IMG/VR virus record: IMGVR_UViG_3300011113_000522
Span: 1-61,140 of that record
Strand: one strand, 5' to 3'
From: a virus
DNA: 61,140 nucleotides
This document shows, in pieces, positions 33,387-42,893 of this stretch; the first letter of the stretch is position 1, and every line of letters begins with the position of its first letter. Below the pieces are notes generated by a model. It did no database searches. It was given only the letters and a program-made list of their open reading frames with translations, and was not told the DNA's origin. A program made the position numbers and the translations under genes.

Positions 33387-33869
33387 ATGAAACGAAATCA
33401 TTTTCACAGCGCTGGAAATTCAAAACGCGCTAATGCTCTTAAACATGGTTATAAATCTGGCCTAGAACATACAGTATCAGAACAAATCAAACAAACGCCA
33501 TATGAACTTCGATATGAAGCAGAAACATTGAATTACATAGTACCAGAACGACGAGCAAAATATACTCCAGATTTTGTATTTACAAAACGTAATGGCGGCA
33601 CTATGTATATTGAAACAAAAGGACGTTGGACTACTGCAGATCGTACTAAAATGAAACATGTTTTACAATCAAATCCTGGAATTGATATACGTATGGTGTT
33701 CCAAAATCCTAATCAAAAATTATCAAAAACATCTCCAACTACATATCAAGCATATGCTCATAAGCTAGGTATTCAACATGTTGCAAAGAAAGATATTCCT
33801 GCGGAATGGTTTGCAGAATGCGTAAAATCTGGCGAAGAACCAGCAAATCCAAAACGTTTTTTTGTTTAA
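33387..33869 (+). CDS. Endonuclease I, Holliday-junction resolvase family
   Basis: 160 residues, the typical length of T7 endonuclease I. The catalytic set of this PD-(D/E)xK fold is present: E27 (SGLEHTVSEQ), D62 (YTPDFVF), E76-x-K78 (YIETKGRWT). These enzymes resolve branched DNA before packaging. T4 itself uses the unrelated gp49, so this is a non-T4 solution. Located just before the primase/nuclease operon, 4 nt after the peptidase gene. Confidence 0.85.
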   Translation: MKRNHFHSAGNSKRANALKHGYKSGLEHTVSEQIKQTPYELRYEAETLNYIVPERRAKYTPDFVFTKRNGGTMYIETKGRWTTADRTKMKHVLQSNPGIDIRMVFQNPNQKLSKTSPTTYQAYAHKLGIQHVAKKDIPAEWFAECVKSGEEPANPKRFFV

Positions 33870-34015
33870 GGTTTGTTTTTTGAAATATTTTTAATATATT
33901 CATGTAAGTTAATGAAATTTATTTTATTAATAGATTGAAGAATTTATTGATTCAATCGTTAAGCCAGTAATGAAATGTATGTGCTTAACATATATTATAT
34001 ATTAATTATATTCAA
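33870..34015 (+). other. Intergenic AT-rich region
   Basis: No ORF of note. GATTGAA near 33933 and TTCAATC near 33952 could pair as a weak hairpin after the endonuclease I gene. The TTGGAT promoter of the primase operon follows. Confidence 0.4.
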
Positions 34016-34044
34016 TTGGATTCCTTACAGTTTTTTATTATAAT
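34016..34044 (+). promoter_or_regulatory. Sigma70-like promoter TTGGAT-N17-TATAAT, leaderless
   Basis: TTGGAT at 34016-34021, 17 nt, TATAAT at 34039-34044. A start 6-7 nt downstream falls on the GTG at 34050, so the primase mRNA would be leaderless and begin with GTG. Confidence 0.75.
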
Positions 34045-34049
34045 ATAGT

Positions 34050-34991
34050 GTGAAGAATCTTAAACTGTTACAATTATTAGAATCAGTTTTAGGTAAAGGA
34101 AAATCTACTTCCGGCAATAACATTGCATTCTTTTCTCCATTTACTTCACATTACAAACCAAAATTAGAAATTGACGTTAATACTAATCATGCAGGAGAAA
34201 ATCCATGGCATTGTTGGATATCTGATAAAAAAGGTCGAAGCATTTCTAGTTTATTCAAGCAAATGGGCTTGTCAAAAGAATGGTTTGAACAGCTTTCAAA
34301 AATAATTGAATCTGCTAGATATCGAAATACTGCAGAAATAAAATCAACGGTAACATTAGCATTGCCAGAACATTATGTTCCATTATGGAATAAAAAAAAT
34401 ACGCCTGATTATCGCAATGCAATTTATTATTTGCAGCAACGAGGTGTTGCAATATTAGATATTTTAAAGTATCGAATTGGATATTGCGAACAAGGAGAAT
34501 ATTCTGGCAAAATAATTATTCCTAGCTATGATGATGCAGGACAATTAAATTATTTTGTATCTCGAGCATTTTATCGAGCAGACAAACAAAAACATAAAAA
34601 TCCTAAAATATCAAAAGATATCATTGGATTTGATTTGACTATAAATTGGTCACAACCTATCATTCTTTGCGAAGGTGCGTTTGACGCAATTGCAATTAAA
34701 CGCAATGCAATACCGTTATTTGGTAAAATTATTCAACCGGCATTACAAAAGAAAATCATTGAAAAACGTGTACGAGATATCTATATTTGCTTAGATGCTG
34801 ACGCACTTCGCAATGCGGTGCAAATTGCAGAACGATTCATGGCAGAAGGATTAAATGTTTATTTTGTGCGATTGCAAGATGCTGATGCATCAGAATTAGG
34901 TTTTGAACAAATTACAAAAATTATTAACGATACTGATATATTAACATTTGAAGGCATTATGGCTCTCAAAATGGACATGTTATGGACATAA
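34050..34991 (+). CDS. DNA primase (TOPRIM) with degenerate zinc ribbon
   Basis: 313 residues, GTG start, supported by the conserved-looking N-terminus (LLQLLESVLGKGKSTSGNN) and promoter position. TOPRIM motifs are clear: ILCEGAFDAIAI (about 205-216, catalytic Glu) and IYICLDADA (about 245, metal-binding DxD), with a spacer of typical length. The N-terminal zinc-ribbon position reads FFSPFTSH..WHCWISDKKGRS: of the four expected metal ligands only C55 and possible His remain, so zinc binding is probably lost. Synthesises RNA primers for replication. Overlaps the nuclease gene by 10 nt. Confidence 0.88.
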   Translation: MKNLKLLQLLESVLGKGKSTSGNNIAFFSPFTSHYKPKLEIDVNTNHAGENPWHCWISDKKGRSISSLFKQMGLSKEWFEQLSKIIESARYRNTAEIKSTVTLALPEHYVPLWNKKNTPDYRNAIYYLQQRGVAILDILKYRIGYCEQGEYSGKIIIPSYDDAGQLNYFVSRAFYRADKQKHKNPKISKDIIGFDLTINWSQPIILCEGAFDAIAIKRNAIPLFGKIIQPALQKKIIEKRVRDIYICLDADALRNAVQIAERFMAEGLNVYFVRLQDADASELGFEQITKIINDTDILTFEGIMALKMDMLWT

Positions 34992-37900
34992 AAAAAATTG
35001 AAACTAGAATTGAAAGGATTGATAAAATCTTTCATATATCCGATGTACATATACGTACGTTAAAGCGACACGCTGAATATCGTCAAGTATTTAAAAATTT
35101 ATTTGATTATATTAAAGCAAATAGTACTGCAAATAGTATTGCAGTTGTGACAGGTGATATTGTTCATAGCAAATTAGATATGTCTCCGGAACTAGTTCAG
35201 ATGTTAGTCGATTTCTTCAATGAATTCACAATTCCTACGATTGTTATTTTAGGCAATCACGATATGAATTTGAACAATATGCATCGGGTTGATGCAGTTA
35301 GTCCAGTTTTAGATGTAATTAAAAATCCTAACATTCATTTTATTAAAGACAATGGTTTATTTGAATTAGGCGGGGTTACTTGGAATCATATGGCAGTCGA
35401 TAAAACTCCTGCAGAATACGTACGTGCAAAAGATTTCGTAGCATCTTATAAGATTGCATTGCATCATGGTGCCGTAAATACTGCTCGAACTGATATTGGT
35501 TATCAAATATCAAATGAACATGTTGGTGTTGATTTATTTGAAGGACATGACATTACGTTGTTAGGTGATATTCATAAACCAGCACAGTTTTTAGATGATG
35601 CACGTACAGTTGCATATCCTGGTTCACTTATTCAACAAAATCATGGCGAAGCACTAGATCATGGCATTTTGGTTTGGGATGTAGAACGACGCAGTGCAGA
35701 TTTTGTGCAAATTGAAAACGATTATGGCTATGTAACTATAGAAACTCAAGGCTCTACAATTATATCTTCGCCCCACCGTATGCCAAAACGTCCGCGCATT
35801 CGCATCAAGTTTAATGAAACGAGTGCAGCAGATATGAAACGGTTGATTGCAACAATTCGAAAAAAATATCAAGTAGAAGACATTACAATTCAACGAACTA
35901 TAGGAGCTGCAGCAACTAATGCATCTTCTAGCTTAGCAATTGGAAATGTTCGCGATGTTGAATATCAAAACACCTTATTAACAGAATATATTGATGCAAA
36001 TTATCCACAAGCTACGCCGCAAGAAGTTGATGCTATTAGACACATCAATCGCACAATAAATTCAAAATTGCCAGCAGTAGAATCGATACGACATACTACA
36101 TGGCATCCTATATCATTTGAATTTGATAACATGTTTTCATATGGAGAAGGAAATATATTAAACTTTGATAAACTTTCTGATGTATGTGGACTTTTTGCTG
36201 CAAACGCATCTGGCAAATCAAGTTTACTTGATGCAATTACATACACTATATTTGATAAATGCAGCAAAACAAGCAAAGCAAATGAAGTATTAAACAATAA
36301 AAAAACATGGTTCCGAGGTGTATTTCGTTTTGAGATGAATGGCATAACATATACTATCGAACGACGTGGCACTCAAAATAAAAAGAAAGATACGCACGTC
36401 AAAGTCGATGTAGATTTTTATACTGATTCAGAAAATTTAAATGGCGAAGAACGCAGTGAAACAAATAAAAACATTCGTCGCTATTTAGGCACATATGATG
36501 ATTTTATTTTAACGGCATTTTCATTGCAAGCAGATAACAATAATTTTATTGAAAAGTCACAAAAAGAACGCAAAGATTTGTTATCGCAGTTTTTAGATAT
36601 TACGGTATTTGAACAATTGTATCAACTTGCTGCAGATGAAATCAAAGAAACTGCAGGCCGATTAAAAGATTATAAAAAAACAGACTTTGCTGAAATTATC
36701 GTACAAGCTGATGCAGTAATTACAGAAAATCAAGATACAATCATTTCATTAGAACAGCTTGAAGATCAACAACAAGATCATCGAAATACATTGCAAGAAC
36801 AAATTGTAAGTCTCATTGAAACTAAATTGCCAACAACATACGATGGACCGAATATCAAAGAATTACAATTGCAAGAACGTGCTTTGATTGCTAAGATTGA
36901 GTCAATTCAAACCGAAATAGAATCTGCAGAACAAGAATTAGAAACATTGTCAGAAACAATTGATATATTAGAAACACAATTGGCTGAAATTGATGTAATT
37001 GCAATTCAAGAACAAACACAACAATATCAAACATTAGAATCTAAAGTAAATACTCAACTACAAAAATTTAGACAACATCAGGAGCAAGTAAATGCAAAAC
37101 AAGAAAAAATTAAACATCTCGAATCTCATGAATATGATCCAAACTGCAAATACTGTACATCTAACGTTTTCGTGCAAAATGCAATGGAAGCCCAAAATAC
37201 AATTGATTCGGATAGAGTGTTATTAGAAGAAATGCAACAACTCATTGAAGTTGCAAATGTAGAATTAAATCAATTACGTCCTGTATTTGATACGGTCGAT
37301 CAATATAACAAATTAAAATCTGACATTGCAACTAAAAAAATTACATTAGAACGCAATGAATTGCAACTTCAAATTTTAGAAAGTGATTTACAAACAAGAG
37401 AATCGGAATTAGAAACTACGATTGAACGGCAAGAATCATTTAGAAAAAACGAAACAGCAATTACACACAATCAACTAATTGATTCTTCAATTGAAGAATG
37501 TAAAACTAAAATTGCATCTTGTTCTCAACAAATCAAAATAATTCAAGATCAAATCAAATCATTGTTTGGGTCAATTGAAGTTGCACGTACAAATAAAAGT
37601 TCTGCAATAGAACAATTGGAACGCTATCGACAACTCGAAACAGAATACAAAGCATATGAGTATTATTTAGAATCAGTTAAACGCAATGGCATTCCGTATG
37701 AATTAGTTGCAAAAGCTATTCCTAAAATTGAGTCTGAAATCAATAATGTTCTCAATCAAATTGTTGAATTTAATATGGTGTTAAATACCGATGGCAAAAA
37801 TATCAATGGATATATTATTTACGATGAAGATAATTATTGGCCATTGGAATTAACATCCGGTATGGAACGATTTATTTCATCACTAGCAATTCGCATTGCA

Positions 37901-38128
37901 CTTATCAATGTTTCGGCATTGCCTCGTCCTAATTTTATTGCGATTGACGAAGGCTGGGGTTCATTAGATGCAGAACATATTTCTTCAGTAGTAAATTTAT
38001 TTGAATATTTTCGTACAAAATTTGATTTTTCAATCATTATATCACACGTTGATTCTATGCGCGATATGGTTGATAATTTAATTGAAGTTAACAAACAAAG
38101 CGGATTCAGCAAGATTAGTTGTGTGTAA
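34982..38128 (+). CDS. Single-chain Mre11-Rad50 (gp47-gp46) recombination nuclease
   Basis: 1048 residues in one uninterrupted frame. Residues 15-330: calcineurin-like phosphoesterase (D21-V-H23; VVTGDIVHS; ILGNHDMN; LLGDIHKP), as in SbcD/Mre11/gp47. Residues 375-1048: SMC-type ATPase as in SbcC/Rad50/gp46, with Walker A AANASGKSS (about 404-412), a coiled coil, a zinc hook CKYC (722-725), second coil, signature LTSGMERF and Walker B FIAIDEGWGSLD (about 986). T4 encodes the two as separate genes. The enzyme resects DNA ends for recombination-dependent replication. Same operon as the primase. Confidence 0.93.
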   Translation: MDIKKIETRIERIDKIFHISDVHIRTLKRHAEYRQVFKNLFDYIKANSTANSIAVVTGDIVHSKLDMSPELVQMLVDFFNEFTIPTIVILGNHDMNLNNMHRVDAVSPVLDVIKNPNIHFIKDNGLFELGGVTWNHMAVDKTPAEYVRAKDFVASYKIALHHGAVNTARTDIGYQISNEHVGVDLFEGHDITLLGDIHKPAQFLDDARTVAYPGSLIQQNHGEALDHGILVWDVERRSADFVQIENDYGYVTIETQGSTIISSPHRMPKRPRIRIKFNETSAADMKRLIATIRKKYQVEDITIQRTIGAAATNASSSLAIGNVRDVEYQNTLLTEYIDANYPQATPQEVDAIRHINRTINSKLPAVESIRHTTWHPISFEFDNMFSYGEGNILNFDKLSDVCGLFAANASGKSSLLDAITYTIFDKCSKTSKANEVLNNKKTWFRGVFRFEMNGITYTIERRGTQNKKKDTHVKVDVDFYTDSENLNGEERSETNKNIRRYLGTYDDFILTAFSLQADNNNFIEKSQKERKDLLSQFLDITVFEQLYQLAADEIKETAGRLKDYKKTDFAEIIVQADAVITENQDTIISLEQLEDQQQDHRNTLQEQIVSLIETKLPTTYDGPNIKELQLQERALIAKIESIQTEIESAEQELETLSETIDILETQLAEIDVIAIQEQTQQYQTLESKVNTQLQKFRQHQEQVNAKQEKIKHLESHEYDPNCKYCTSNVFVQNAMEAQNTIDSDRVLLEEMQQLIEVANVELNQLRPVFDTVDQYNKLKSDIATKKITLERNELQLQILESDLQTRESELETTIERQESFRKNETAITHNQLIDSSIEECKTKIASCSQQIKIIQDQIKSLFGSIEVARTNKSSAIEQLERYRQLETEYKAYEYYLESVKRNGIPYELVAKAIPKIESEINNVLNQIVEFNMVLNTDGKNINGYIIYDEDNYWPLELTSGMERFISSLAIRIALINVSALPRPNFIAIDEGWGSLDAEHISSVVNLFEYFRTKFDFSIIISHVDSMRDMVDNLIEVNKQSGFSKISCV

Positions 38129-38136
38129 TATTTATA
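38128..38136 (+). promoter_or_regulatory. Late-type motif ATATTTATA
   Basis: ATATTTATATAAAAGATATT, overlapping the end of the nuclease gene and 18 nt before the ATG at 38155; separates early-type from late-type genes. Confidence 0.65.
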
Positions 38137-38154
38137 TAAAAGATATTTTGCACA

Positions 38155-40836
38155 ATGAAACGCAAAGAAGCTGTATATAAAGGTCTACAATTTGTTCCTG
38201 TTTATTTTGAAGATACATCACTTACATCTCCAGATTATTTTCAAATATCAGAATTTCCTACTCGCTTAACTGCAGGTAAAAATCTATTTAAACTTCGCGG
38301 TAATCCGTTTAATTTAAAGGTCGGCGGAGCATTGGGTATTGAAATTTTAGATTACAATGGCGATCCAATATATCATGAAGTTGTAGATTATATCGATGAA
38401 GACAAATCTCGCGTAATTGCAATTTACATATATGAAGAAACATCTCCAGGCGATTGTGTCGTAACACTTTTAGCAGAAGTAGCATCAATCAATCAACAGA
38501 CGGTACCAACAGAGTGGCAAGGAAAGCCAAACATACGATGGTCGAGAACTGTACCAGTTAATCCAAATGTATCAAATGTATCAGAAATAATTTTTGAAAC
38601 ACTGCCTGAGATAACAGTCGAAGAAATAGTAGGAGTACAACTAAATAGAATATATTCGGGTAGTACGCAATTTCCCGTATTCACAACTGGTCAAGTACGA
38701 TATTATTCATATAATAACCAACCTGCAATTGAAATCACCGGAGGACAATTTACTGCGGATATGCAAACAGGAACTATAACCGTAGCAACGCCTACTTCAC
38801 CTAGTCCCACTCCTACATATGCAGTATCTACAACGCCATATGTATCAACAATTAAAAAAATATTGTCTCCTACAACGGCATTACTTGATACAGAATATAC
38901 AGTTTATAGTAGTCAAAGCATATCTGCACATACCTATACTGAATTTGCAAACTCTGCATTTTCATTAGCATATGAAGCTACTCCTACATATGTTGCAACT
39001 GAAAATTCACAGTCATTTGCTTACATACAAATTAAAGGCTTAGATCCAGCAACCGGCGATGTTTCTAGAATCAAAGTGTTTACTAATAACAACGGTACCG
39101 TTGGAACATGGGACTTAATTAACGATGTAGAACTTGAAGAAACAGAAATTTTTGTTGCAAATACCGCATCACTGTTTCCTGATTTAGCAGTTGGAGCATT
39201 TACATCACAAAGCATAATTGATACATATTGGTCAGCTTCAGCATTTCTGCAAGGAGTTCAAACCACAGCACCAACGTTAATATATACAACGGCTTCATTG
39301 AACAATGCAATGCAAATTTCTAGTTCAATTGATTTAACTGCAAAAAATTCCGTACTTGTTGCAAAAACAAACACAATGGGTGTTTTTATTAAAAACTCTG
39401 CTTACAAGGTTACGGTTGATGCATTAGCAACGCGAATTGCAACAGACCCAGTATTGTCAGTATATTTATCAGGTAGTTCATTTTATGCAGATCCAACAGA
39501 TTATTTCAATCAAGATTTTTCGTTTGGTAAACGCATCGGAGAACTACGTGCTACGGGTGATAATCAGCGTTTTGATGATGTTGTTTTAAACTTTGAATCA
39601 GATTATACCGGGACTGGTACGCTGATCTTAGTAGCAGAGTCAGGGGCATGGCAAGTTGCTGACATTCGAGTAACTACAGACAACGATGCAGGATATACTC
39701 CTAATTATACTCGCATAAAAACGCCTATACAAACTACACATAAAATTGGTAATCAAATTTCATTTAAAGCAGAATTTTACAATGTAGCAGGTGAGCGTAG
39801 CAAGCAAATTTCGTATGTATACAATAAAGATTGGGAAGGTGGAAATCGTTATATAGATGGCAATTATTCGATGCTAACTGGTTCTTTGTATGTAGCAGAT
39901 TCATTAAATAGTGGTGTAGCAATTAGCGGATATCCAAATTCAGGATTTGTTAGATCGTTGGGATATGAAGGATTTGCTGCAGGATTTCCTGGATTCTTGC
40001 TTTGGTCGGGTTCGGCATTGCCTGGTAGTGCTGGAACAAAAGGAGGAGTTCCATATAGTGGCGTTGGATTAGAACTTTATGCAAATACTGCAAGTTATTT
40101 TAGATACTCAACTTCGCCGTCTGAAATTGATGTTCGAACGGATAAATTCTTTTTTGGAAACCCTGCAACAACATTTATTAGTGGAGCTAATGGTAACGTT
40201 GAAATATCTTCAAGTGGATTTCATTTAACTGCACAAGGCAATGTAACGGCATCATCATTTATTGCAGTGCAAGGCGGCGATGTACTATTTGATTCGAATT
40301 CAGAATTTGTTGATGGATTAAACGTAGGTCGCGTTGTATATTTCGATCGATCGGAATTTATATATACTGGAAGTTTATCTACTACAGGTGCACAAACTTC
40401 TTCAATATTTGAAACGTTCGTATTACCGGGTGAAACTAGAATGCAAGTTTCGTTGATGTATAATTTTAATGCTGCAACTAGTACTACTGGCGATTTGCGA
40501 GGTCAGTGGTATATTCAATCTGCTAGTATATCAGGCAGTACAGGTACTAGTACTGGTTACGATTCCTGGAGCGCGCCAGCAAATTTATTTGGATCAGAAC
40601 AAATAATCACATCAATCAATGTTACTGCAGCATATCAAGGGGGTACTCGTACCTTTACTACAACATCAAATACATTTGCAAACTATCAAGGTCGATATGT
40701 TAGAATATACATGATTACAAGTAGAAATGCAACTGGAAATGTCAATGATATGTTAGCTATGAAAGGTTTTGTATATCGAACAAGTCGCGTAGTTGGAAGT
40801 TCTACATTACCGCCGCCGGGTGGTATTGTATCATAA
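38155..40836 (+). CDS. Large tail fibre-like structural protein
   Basis: 893 residues. The N-terminal 90 residues look like an attachment domain (FKLRGNPFNLKVGGALGIEILDYNGDPIYHEVVDY). The rest is beta-rich with Ser/Thr/Gly repeats, and residues about 560-760 have the pattern of trimeric fibre sequence (VEISSSGFHLTAQGNVTASSF). The C-terminus ends in a Pro/Gly tail (TLPPPGGIVS). No receptor-binding domain recognised. Controlled by its own late-type motif; a fibre or collar role is inferred. Confidence 0.65.
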   Translation: MKRKEAVYKGLQFVPVYFEDTSLTSPDYFQISEFPTRLTAGKNLFKLRGNPFNLKVGGALGIEILDYNGDPIYHEVVDYIDEDKSRVIAIYIYEETSPGDCVVTLLAEVASINQQTVPTEWQGKPNIRWSRTVPVNPNVSNVSEIIFETLPEITVEEIVGVQLNRIYSGSTQFPVFTTGQVRYYSYNNQPAIEITGGQFTADMQTGTITVATPTSPSPTPTYAVSTTPYVSTIKKILSPTTALLDTEYTVYSSQSISAHTYTEFANSAFSLAYEATPTYVATENSQSFAYIQIKGLDPATGDVSRIKVFTNNNGTVGTWDLINDVELEETEIFVANTASLFPDLAVGAFTSQSIIDTYWSASAFLQGVQTTAPTLIYTTASLNNAMQISSSIDLTAKNSVLVAKTNTMGVFIKNSAYKVTVDALATRIATDPVLSVYLSGSSFYADPTDYFNQDFSFGKRIGELRATGDNQRFDDVVLNFESDYTGTGTLILVAESGAWQVADIRVTTDNDAGYTPNYTRIKTPIQTTHKIGNQISFKAEFYNVAGERSKQISYVYNKDWEGGNRYIDGNYSMLTGSLYVADSLNSGVAISGYPNSGFVRSLGYEGFAAGFPGFLLWSGSALPGSAGTKGGVPYSGVGLELYANTASYFRYSTSPSEIDVRTDKFFFGNPATTFISGANGNVEISSSGFHLTAQGNVTASSFIAVQGGDVLFDSNSEFVDGLNVGRVVYFDRSEFIYTGSLSTTGAQTSSIFETFVLPGETRMQVSLMYNFNAATSTTGDLRGQWYIQSASISGSTGTSTGYDSWSAPANLFGSEQIITSINVTAAYQGGTRTFTTTSNTFANYQGRYVRIYMITSRNATGNVNDMLAMKGFVYRTSRVVGSSTLPPPGGIVS

Positions 40837-40837
40837 C

Positions 40838-40846
40838 ATATTTATA
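40838..40846 (+). promoter_or_regulatory. Late-type motif ATATTTATA
   Basis: ATATTTATATAAAACGGAA, 14 nt before the ATG at 40861. Confidence 0.65.
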
Positions 40847-40860
40847 TAAAACGGAACATA

Positions 40861-42864
40861 ATGGATAAAATAACAGTTTTATTTCCGGGTGGATTTAAAC
40901 CATTAACAGGAGCACATTTAGCATTAGCACAACGCTATGCCGAATCTCCACAAGTAGGTCAAGTAATTTTACTTATAGGACCTCAACCTAGAGAAGGAAT
41001 TACACGAGAACAAAGCATTGAAATGTTTAACTTGCTCAATGATAATCCAGATATACGAATTCAACCTACCGAATTTAATTCACCAATAATGGCAGCGTAC
41101 GAATATTTGTTTGCATTATCATCTGATGCAAAGGGTCGATATGCAATGGCTGCATCTACAAAAGGCGATGATTATGTCAGAGCAAAAGCATTTGTTCCTA
41201 ATGTAGACAAATATGCTACAATTGGCGATAAAAAAGGTAGAAAAATTCCTATGGGAATTGATGCAACGGAATTAAGTATCGATGTAGATCCAGAAACGTA
41301 TGCAGATGGAACTACAATATCAGCAACAATTGTTCGAAAAGCAATTGCAGATCGAGATTATGAAACATTTCGTGCATCATATCCGCAATTTAAAGATGCT
41401 CTAGTAAAAAATGCGTGGCAAGTTGTAACCGGTATGCAAGAGGCATTATTTACAAAAGATTGGTGGGTGAAACAATTGCAAGAAGATGTTAATGATGTAT
41501 TTGAAGCAATAATGAATACAACAGAACGAAATCGTCATTCTAAAAAAATAAACAAACTAAGATCATACTTAGACTCAAATCAAGAACGATCGTTCGTATA
41601 TGATTTTGATAAATTTCCTAAAACCGTATATGGTGCAGTTCTAACCGAAGGCGGTGCTGCAGGACACATGGCACATCCATGGGACGATCATGGTTTAACG
41701 TTTAGCGATGTCAAAGAAATTATATCTCGTGCTTTAGAAGGGCGATTAGATATCGAACAAGCAGTAACAGAAAAAACCGACGGTCAAAACATTCAAGTAA
41801 CGTGGAAAAATGGACAAATTGGATTTGCACGAAATAAAGGTACTGTTATTACGCCAATGTCCGTACAACAAATACAAGATAAGTTTGGAGGTAGAGGGCC
41901 AATATCAGATGCATTTGGAAATGCTGCAGAAGATTTAGCAGAAGCATTTAGTCGCGTACCGCAAGATAAACTCAATCAAATATTTAAAAATGGTCGAGTA
42001 TTTGCTAATATGGAAATTATTTATCCGGCTACAAAAAATGTTATTGCATATGAAGTTGCAGTATTACAATTTCACAACTTGATAGAATATGATGAACAAG
42101 GCAATCAAGTAGAAACGGATCTAACTGGCGGCAGTACTTTGCAAGGTATTATTCAAGATGCAAATGCTCACCTTCAAAAAACATTTTCATTTATTCCGCC
42201 GCAACGAATCAAAATTGGTAAAATTTCTGATTTCGAAGATCAACAAGCTGCATTCTTTAATGAAGTTGCACAATTACAAAATCGTTACGGCCTAAAAGAT
42301 ACAGATCGTTTAACTGAATATCATCGAGCATGGTGGTCGGATGTTATTAAAACGCAAGCCGATAAAATGGGATATGATATTCCAGAAAACATATTAAACA
42401 CATTGATTTATCGTTGGGCATTTTTTGATAAATCAGAAAGTATGACTACACTTAAAAAACAAATTGACAATGCAGAATTTTTAAATTGGGTTCAAGAGTT
42501 TGATAAAAATGAATTTAAACGTTATTACAAACAAAACATGGAACCGTTTGAAACATTGTTTTTGCGTCTAGGCGCAGTAGCATTAAAAAATGCAGAAAAT
42601 TTCTTAGCAGCAAATCCATCAAAAACGGTACAAGAAATTAAATCAGAATTAGCACAACTCATTCAAGAACTACAAAATAATCCTAATCAGCAGACAGTTG
42701 CAAAACTAGAATTAGAACTTAAACGAATTGAACGGTTAGGAGGTTTCGATGCAATTGTACCATCAGAAGGTGTAGTATTTACGTATCGAGGTAATACATA
42801 CAAATTAACAGGCGCATTTGCACCGGTCAATCAGATACTAGGCGTATTGAAATATGCACGTTGA
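40861..42864 (+). CDS. Nucleotidyltransferase fused to RNA-ligase-like domain
   Basis: 667 residues. Residues 1-185: HIGH-superfamily nucleotidyltransferase, with P-G-G-F-K-P-L-T16-G-A-H19 as the (H/T)xxH motif and ISATIVRK (about 152-159) as the ISSTxIR motif, as in NMN adenylyltransferases and cytidylyltransferases. Residues about 265-667: ligase-type fold with motif I E-K305-T-D-G308 (adenylated Lys), LEIIYP-like NMEIIYP, and motif V EGVVFTY..YKLTGAF (636-652). Similar two-part proteins occur in T4-like phages. It may join RNA or modify ends using ATP or NAD; substrate unknown. Late-type promoter. Confidence 0.78.
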   Translation: MDKITVLFPGGFKPLTGAHLALAQRYAESPQVGQVILLIGPQPREGITREQSIEMFNLLNDNPDIRIQPTEFNSPIMAAYEYLFALSSDAKGRYAMAASTKGDDYVRAKAFVPNVDKYATIGDKKGRKIPMGIDATELSIDVDPETYADGTTISATIVRKAIADRDYETFRASYPQFKDALVKNAWQVVTGMQEALFTKDWWVKQLQEDVNDVFEAIMNTTERNRHSKKINKLRSYLDSNQERSFVYDFDKFPKTVYGAVLTEGGAAGHMAHPWDDHGLTFSDVKEIISRALEGRLDIEQAVTEKTDGQNIQVTWKNGQIGFARNKGTVITPMSVQQIQDKFGGRGPISDAFGNAAEDLAEAFSRVPQDKLNQIFKNGRVFANMEIIYPATKNVIAYEVAVLQFHNLIEYDEQGNQVETDLTGGSTLQGIIQDANAHLQKTFSFIPPQRIKIGKISDFEDQQAAFFNEVAQLQNRYGLKDTDRLTEYHRAWWSDVIKTQADKMGYDIPENILNTLIYRWAFFDKSESMTTLKKQIDNAEFLNWVQEFDKNEFKRYYKQNMEPFETLFLRLGAVALKNAENFLAANPSKTVQEIKSELAQLIQELQNNPNQQTVAKLELELKRIERLGGFDAIVPSEGVVFTYRGNTYKLTGAFAPVNQILGVLKYAR

Positions 42865-42865
42865 T

Positions 42866-42874
42866 ATATTTATA
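42866..42874 (+). promoter_or_regulatory. Late-type motif ATATTTATA
   Basis: ATATTTATATTAAAATTGGAA, 19 nt before the ATG at 42894, directly after the ligase stop. Confidence 0.65.
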
Positions 42875-42893
42875 TTAAAATTGGAATTTAATC

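Noticed and set aside
33870-34049. Possible origin of replication in the 180-nt gap before the primase
   Set aside because: AT-rich with one weak hairpin, but no iterons or clear origin features; the promoter accounts for its end.
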